A program made the translations under genes and the position numbers. Below the pieces are notes generated by a model. It worked only from the letters and a program-made list of their open reading frames with translations, did no database searches and was not told where the DNA came from. Shown here one piece after another: positions 62,128 to 64,000 of a stretch of DNA of 64,000 nt; within the stretch, counting starts at the first letter, position 1, and the number at the start of each line of letters is the position of its first letter. The DNA comes from Candidatus Bathyarchaeota archaeon (lineage in GTDB: Archaea; Thermoproteota; Bathyarchaeia; Bathyarchaeales; Bathycorpusculaceae), in NCBI GenBank assembly GCA_026014725.1, contig JAOZHV010000026.1, forward strand, positions 62,001 through 126,000, given 5' to 3'.

Positions 62128-62234
62128 TGTTTTCACCTCTGTGGTGTTTGAGTTTGCGGTGGGTTGATTTAAGGTGTTTGCTAAGATGGTTTGAAGAATG
62201 AAAAGGTTGGTTGAAAATTAGTTTGTTTGGATGT

Positions 62235-62543
62235 TTAGATAAGTTCGATGGTTACATGGACTTCTTCTGGTACACGGATACGCATGATTCTTCGCATGAC
62301 GCGTTCCTCACTGTCGATGTCGATTAGGCGTTTGTGGATGCGCATTTCCCATTTGTCCCATGTTGCGGTGCCTGAGCCTGAGGGTGCTTTGAGAACTGGG
62401 ACTTTGAGTCGTTTAGTTGGTAGCGGTACTGGACCGTTCATTTTCACGCCTGTTTTTTGTGCTATGCTTTTGAGTTCTCCGCAGACGTCTTCTAGTTTGG
62501 TGTAGTCTGTGCTTGTGAGGCGTATTCGTGCTTTTCTAACCAT
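62235..62543 (-). CDS. rps10: Small ribosomal subunit protein uS10
   Basis: A 102-residue ribosomal protein. Family parts are [40 protein letters not shown] and [20 protein letters not shown]. Normal archaeal length, complete at both ends. In many archaea it follows the EF-1A gene; here there is no EF-1A upstream within the window, and the gene has its own close promoter. Confidence 0.97.
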   Translation of the reverse strand: MVRKARIRLTSTDYTKLEDVCGELKSIAQKTGVKMNGPVPLPTKRLKVPVLKAPSGSGTATWDKWEMRIHKRLIDIDSEERVMRRIMRIRVPEEVHVTIELI

Positions 62544-62572
62544 GTTGGTCCATCAATCCATTGTTTTTGGTT

Positions 62573-62584
62573 TTAATATATGTT
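62573..62584 (-). promoter_or_regulatory. TATA box for rps10
   Basis: On the minus strand ACATATATTAAA lies about 30-40 bp before the rps10 ATG at 62543, giving a leader of only a few bases. The rest of the 235-bp gap up to 62778 shows no gene I can support. Confidence 0.5.
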
Positions 62585-62778
62585 GGTGTTCACTATCACA
62601 TTTAAGCGGGAGATATAAGCGTATCGTCTTTGTTTTTTCTAGTTGTTGTTGAGTAGACCCCTCCCCCGTTACAACAACAAGCAGTGCTTGATGCCAGAAC
62701 GTTGTGTTTTGTCTTCTGCGTTTGTTTTGGGTTGAAAGCTGGTTGTGGAGTTTGTGCAAGCAGTTGTCAATAGTTCTG

Positions 62779-63456
62779 TTAGGTTTTTGTGCTGTTGCCG
62801 TTTGCGGTTGCGGTTTTTTGTGGTATGCTTTGTTGTTTGAACATGTTTGAGAGAGTTTTTAGCACTGCTATACAAAAAAGTACAAGGTAGAAGAGGTGTG
62901 CAAACGCAAGCAGCGGTACAGTTAAGAGCAATGGTTGCGTAAATGGGTAGCCGATTGTGCTCGGCAAAAGAACCGTCACAATCGGGATAATCAGGACAAG
63001 GTTTGTTTTATCGGCTCTAAAGAAGACTCTCCAGTCGCCCGTTTTGTACAAGACAGCGGTTGCAGCAAGAAACAGGATAAGTTCGAGTGCTATGTTTACT
63101 GGGCTGAAAATGTTAATGTAAATTGATGATATCTCGTTGAGTCCGAATTCGGTTGTTGAAAGAGGCCAGAGCAGTTGCAGTTGTCCAGCAATTAGGAAGT
63201 CAGCTATTGCTGCATGGGATATTAGGGCTAAGAAGTAGGGGACTGCTTTTTTGCGGTAAATAGTGAAGAGTGGAATGAAAACGATAAGCGCAACTACTAT
63301 GGAGTGGGTTGGTCCCCTATGTATTTCCGAGTGAGTTAAAAAGTCATAGATTATGTCTGCGTCAGGCAGTAAAGAGAGAACCAATAGCGCAGGTATGTTT
63401 GGTTTTACATGCAGTAGTTTTGCGGAGCCTTTACCTAGCAGATAAGCGATTGCCAT
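62779..63456 (-). CDS. DUF457/YdjM-type membrane-bound metal-dependent hydrolase
   Basis: A 225-residue membrane protein with about five or six helices. Metal-site motifs are SLLPDADIIYDFL and HRGPTHSIVVAL, then ALISHAAIADFL, the standard set of this family. The substrate is not known, although relatives are phospholipase-C-like. The C-terminus is polar (SIPQKTATANGNSTKT). Single gene; the 206-bp upstream gap contains no other ORF. Confidence 0.88.
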   Translation of the reverse strand: MAIAYLLGKGSAKLLHVKPNIPALLVLSLLPDADIIYDFLTHSEIHRGPTHSIVVALIVFIPLFTIYRKKAVPYFLALISHAAIADFLIAGQLQLLWPLSTTEFGLNEISSIYINIFSPVNIALELILFLAATAVLYKTGDWRVFFRADKTNLVLIIPIVTVLLPSTIGYPFTQPLLLTVPLLAFAHLFYLVLFCIAVLKTLSNMFKQQSIPQKTATANGNSTKT

Positions 63457-63662
63457 GTGTCCGACAGCGAACGAAGCAGTGTTCCTCCTTTAGACTCCAA
63501 AAATCAACTTCTATTCTGCTATTAAGTGTATGGGTATAGTTGGGGTCAAGTTTAGGTGAGCGTTAGTCGCAACACGGCTGGTTGCCAGAAAAACTAACGA
63601 ACACACGGCAGCCTGATTGAGAGAATCTGCTTGCATATAACAGCGGTTTTACTGCACAAGCT

Positions 63663-63869
63663 TCAAGAAATGTTCATAATTCGCATGACAACTGTGACAG
63701 AAAAAGCTACGCCGCATCCGATGGCGCTTAACCGCAGAAGGCGCTTGTCAAGTAGAATCCTCGCTGAATACTCTGGACTGGAGAGTATCAATTCGGAGGC
63801 AATTAAGAGTATGATAGCGGTGACCGCAAGCCAGAGGCTAACATCAGCTATCGAAAGAGGAAACATCAT
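63663..63869 (-). CDS. Small membrane protein, 68 residues
   Basis: Two hydrophobic helices (residues 8-28 and 47-65) around a short basic loop (LLDKRLLRLSA). ATG 63869 is preceded by AGGTGGT at a good distance. Its first bases overlap the stop of the upstream partial gene (ATGA), so the two are coupled. Family not recognised. Confidence 0.65.
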   Translation of the reverse strand: MMFPLSIADVSLWLAVTAIILLIASELILSSPEYSARILLDKRLLRLSAIGCGVAFSVTVVMRIMNIS

Positions 63870-64000
63870 TGACTACCACCTACAAAGTTAAAGGTCGCAT
63901 TCACCCCACAAATGTTCGGCGACAGCACCTGTTCGCTAATGACAACCATCTTTTGGGAAGTCTTGGCTAGCGCGCTGGCAACAGCGCTTACCACGGGGCA
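63866..64000 (-). CDS. C-terminal part of an unknown protein, cut by right edge
   Basis: Open frame from the window edge to TGA at 63866-63868, giving 44 residues (VVSAVASALAKTSQKMVVIS, then EQVLSPNICGVNATFNFVGG). I do not recognise it. The four-base overlap with the downstream membrane gene supports its being a real coding end and an operon partner. Confidence 0.6.
   Translation of the reverse strand, partial: CPVVSAVASALAKTSQKMVVISEQVLSPNICGVNATFNFVGGSQ

Noticed and set aside
62553-62875. Minus-strand ORFs between rps10 and the DUF457 gene
   Set aside because: Gln/Thr/Lys-rich random-looking products, one overlapping the DUF457 gene, without start signals; the area holds the rps10 promoter.
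1-64000. CRISPR array or cas genes
   Set aside because: No regularly spaced direct repeats and no Cas-like proteins were seen anywhere in the window.

Overview
The window is archaeal chromosomal DNA. Supporting genes include archaeal-type Orc1/Cdc6, Mre11 and Rad50, uS10, an archaeal-length LeuRS, a pyruvoyl-dependent arginine decarboxylase, HTH_45-type winged-helix proteins, DUF1616 proteins, and promoters with a TATA box about 25-30 bp before the likely transcript start. Starts are a mix of ATG, GTG and TTG. The overall flavour (CheC/CheD chemotaxis, HTH_45 regulators, DUF1616-bounded glycan genes) fits a mesophilic Bathyarchaeia-like or related TACK archaeon. That placement is inference from gene style, not a computed phylogeny.

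Layout. (1) 1-11.8 kb is a divergent chemotaxis island. Leftward run cheY, cheD, cheC, cheR and cheA (cheA cut by the left edge). Rightward run a MoxR-type AAA ATPase with its VWA partner, an unknown protein, cheW, cheB, a fully soluble receptor (MCP) and another unknown protein. cheW and mcp share a near-identical 18-bp promoter block. (2) 11.8-16.7 kb holds a DUF72 protein, an Old Yellow Enzyme-type oxidoreductase, a small secreted protein, a winged-helix regulator and membrane-anchored proteins, ending in the C-terminal half of a DUF1616 protein. (3) 16.8-39.5 kb is an AT-rich surface-glycan cassette, all on the + strand. It carries about eight glycosyltransferases, four SAM methyltransferases (two of the sugar C-methyltransferase type), an RmlD-like reductase, an NAD-dependent epimerase/dehydratase, a glucose-1-phosphate cytidylyltransferase, two PIG-L deacetylases, a polytopic membrane protein and a secreted protein. 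A scrap of an aldo/keto reductase lies near its right end. The gene set suggests nucleotide-activated, branched or methylated deoxysugars built into a surface glycan. (4) 39.6-41.4 kb holds the N-terminal membrane half of a DUF1616 protein fused to a PH-like domain, then a second protein with the same PH-like domain. (5) 41.5-45.5 kb is a repeat-rich accessory stretch: two winged-helix regulators, a paralogue of the 14-kb secreted protein, tRNA-Ala(CGC) with an integrase relic beside it, two families of structured intergenic repeats, a miniature inverted-repeat element and a soluble PAS histidine kinase. (6) 45.6-64 kb is mostly housekeeping: ArsR-like regulator, Orc1/Cdc6, arginine decarboxylase, an EF-Tu-domain-II-like protein, an MFS plus radical SAM/SPASM pair, a polyprenyl synthase, LeuRS, moaC-moaB-moaA, mre11-rad50, an AN1/M50 protease, a DUF4177-like micro-protein, uS10, a DUF457-type membrane hydrolase and a partial operon at the right edge.

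The most unusual points are four cassette genes that have a Shine-Dalgarno sequence but no ATG/GTG/TTG where the conserved fold must begin (apparent ACG, ATC or ATA starts); a DUF1616 gene whose two halves lie in permuted order at opposite ends of the cassette; a tiny 12-codon ORF with strong expression signals next to a transporter/radical-SAM operon; and a repeat family with one copy apparently interrupted by a 122-bp inverted-repeat element.
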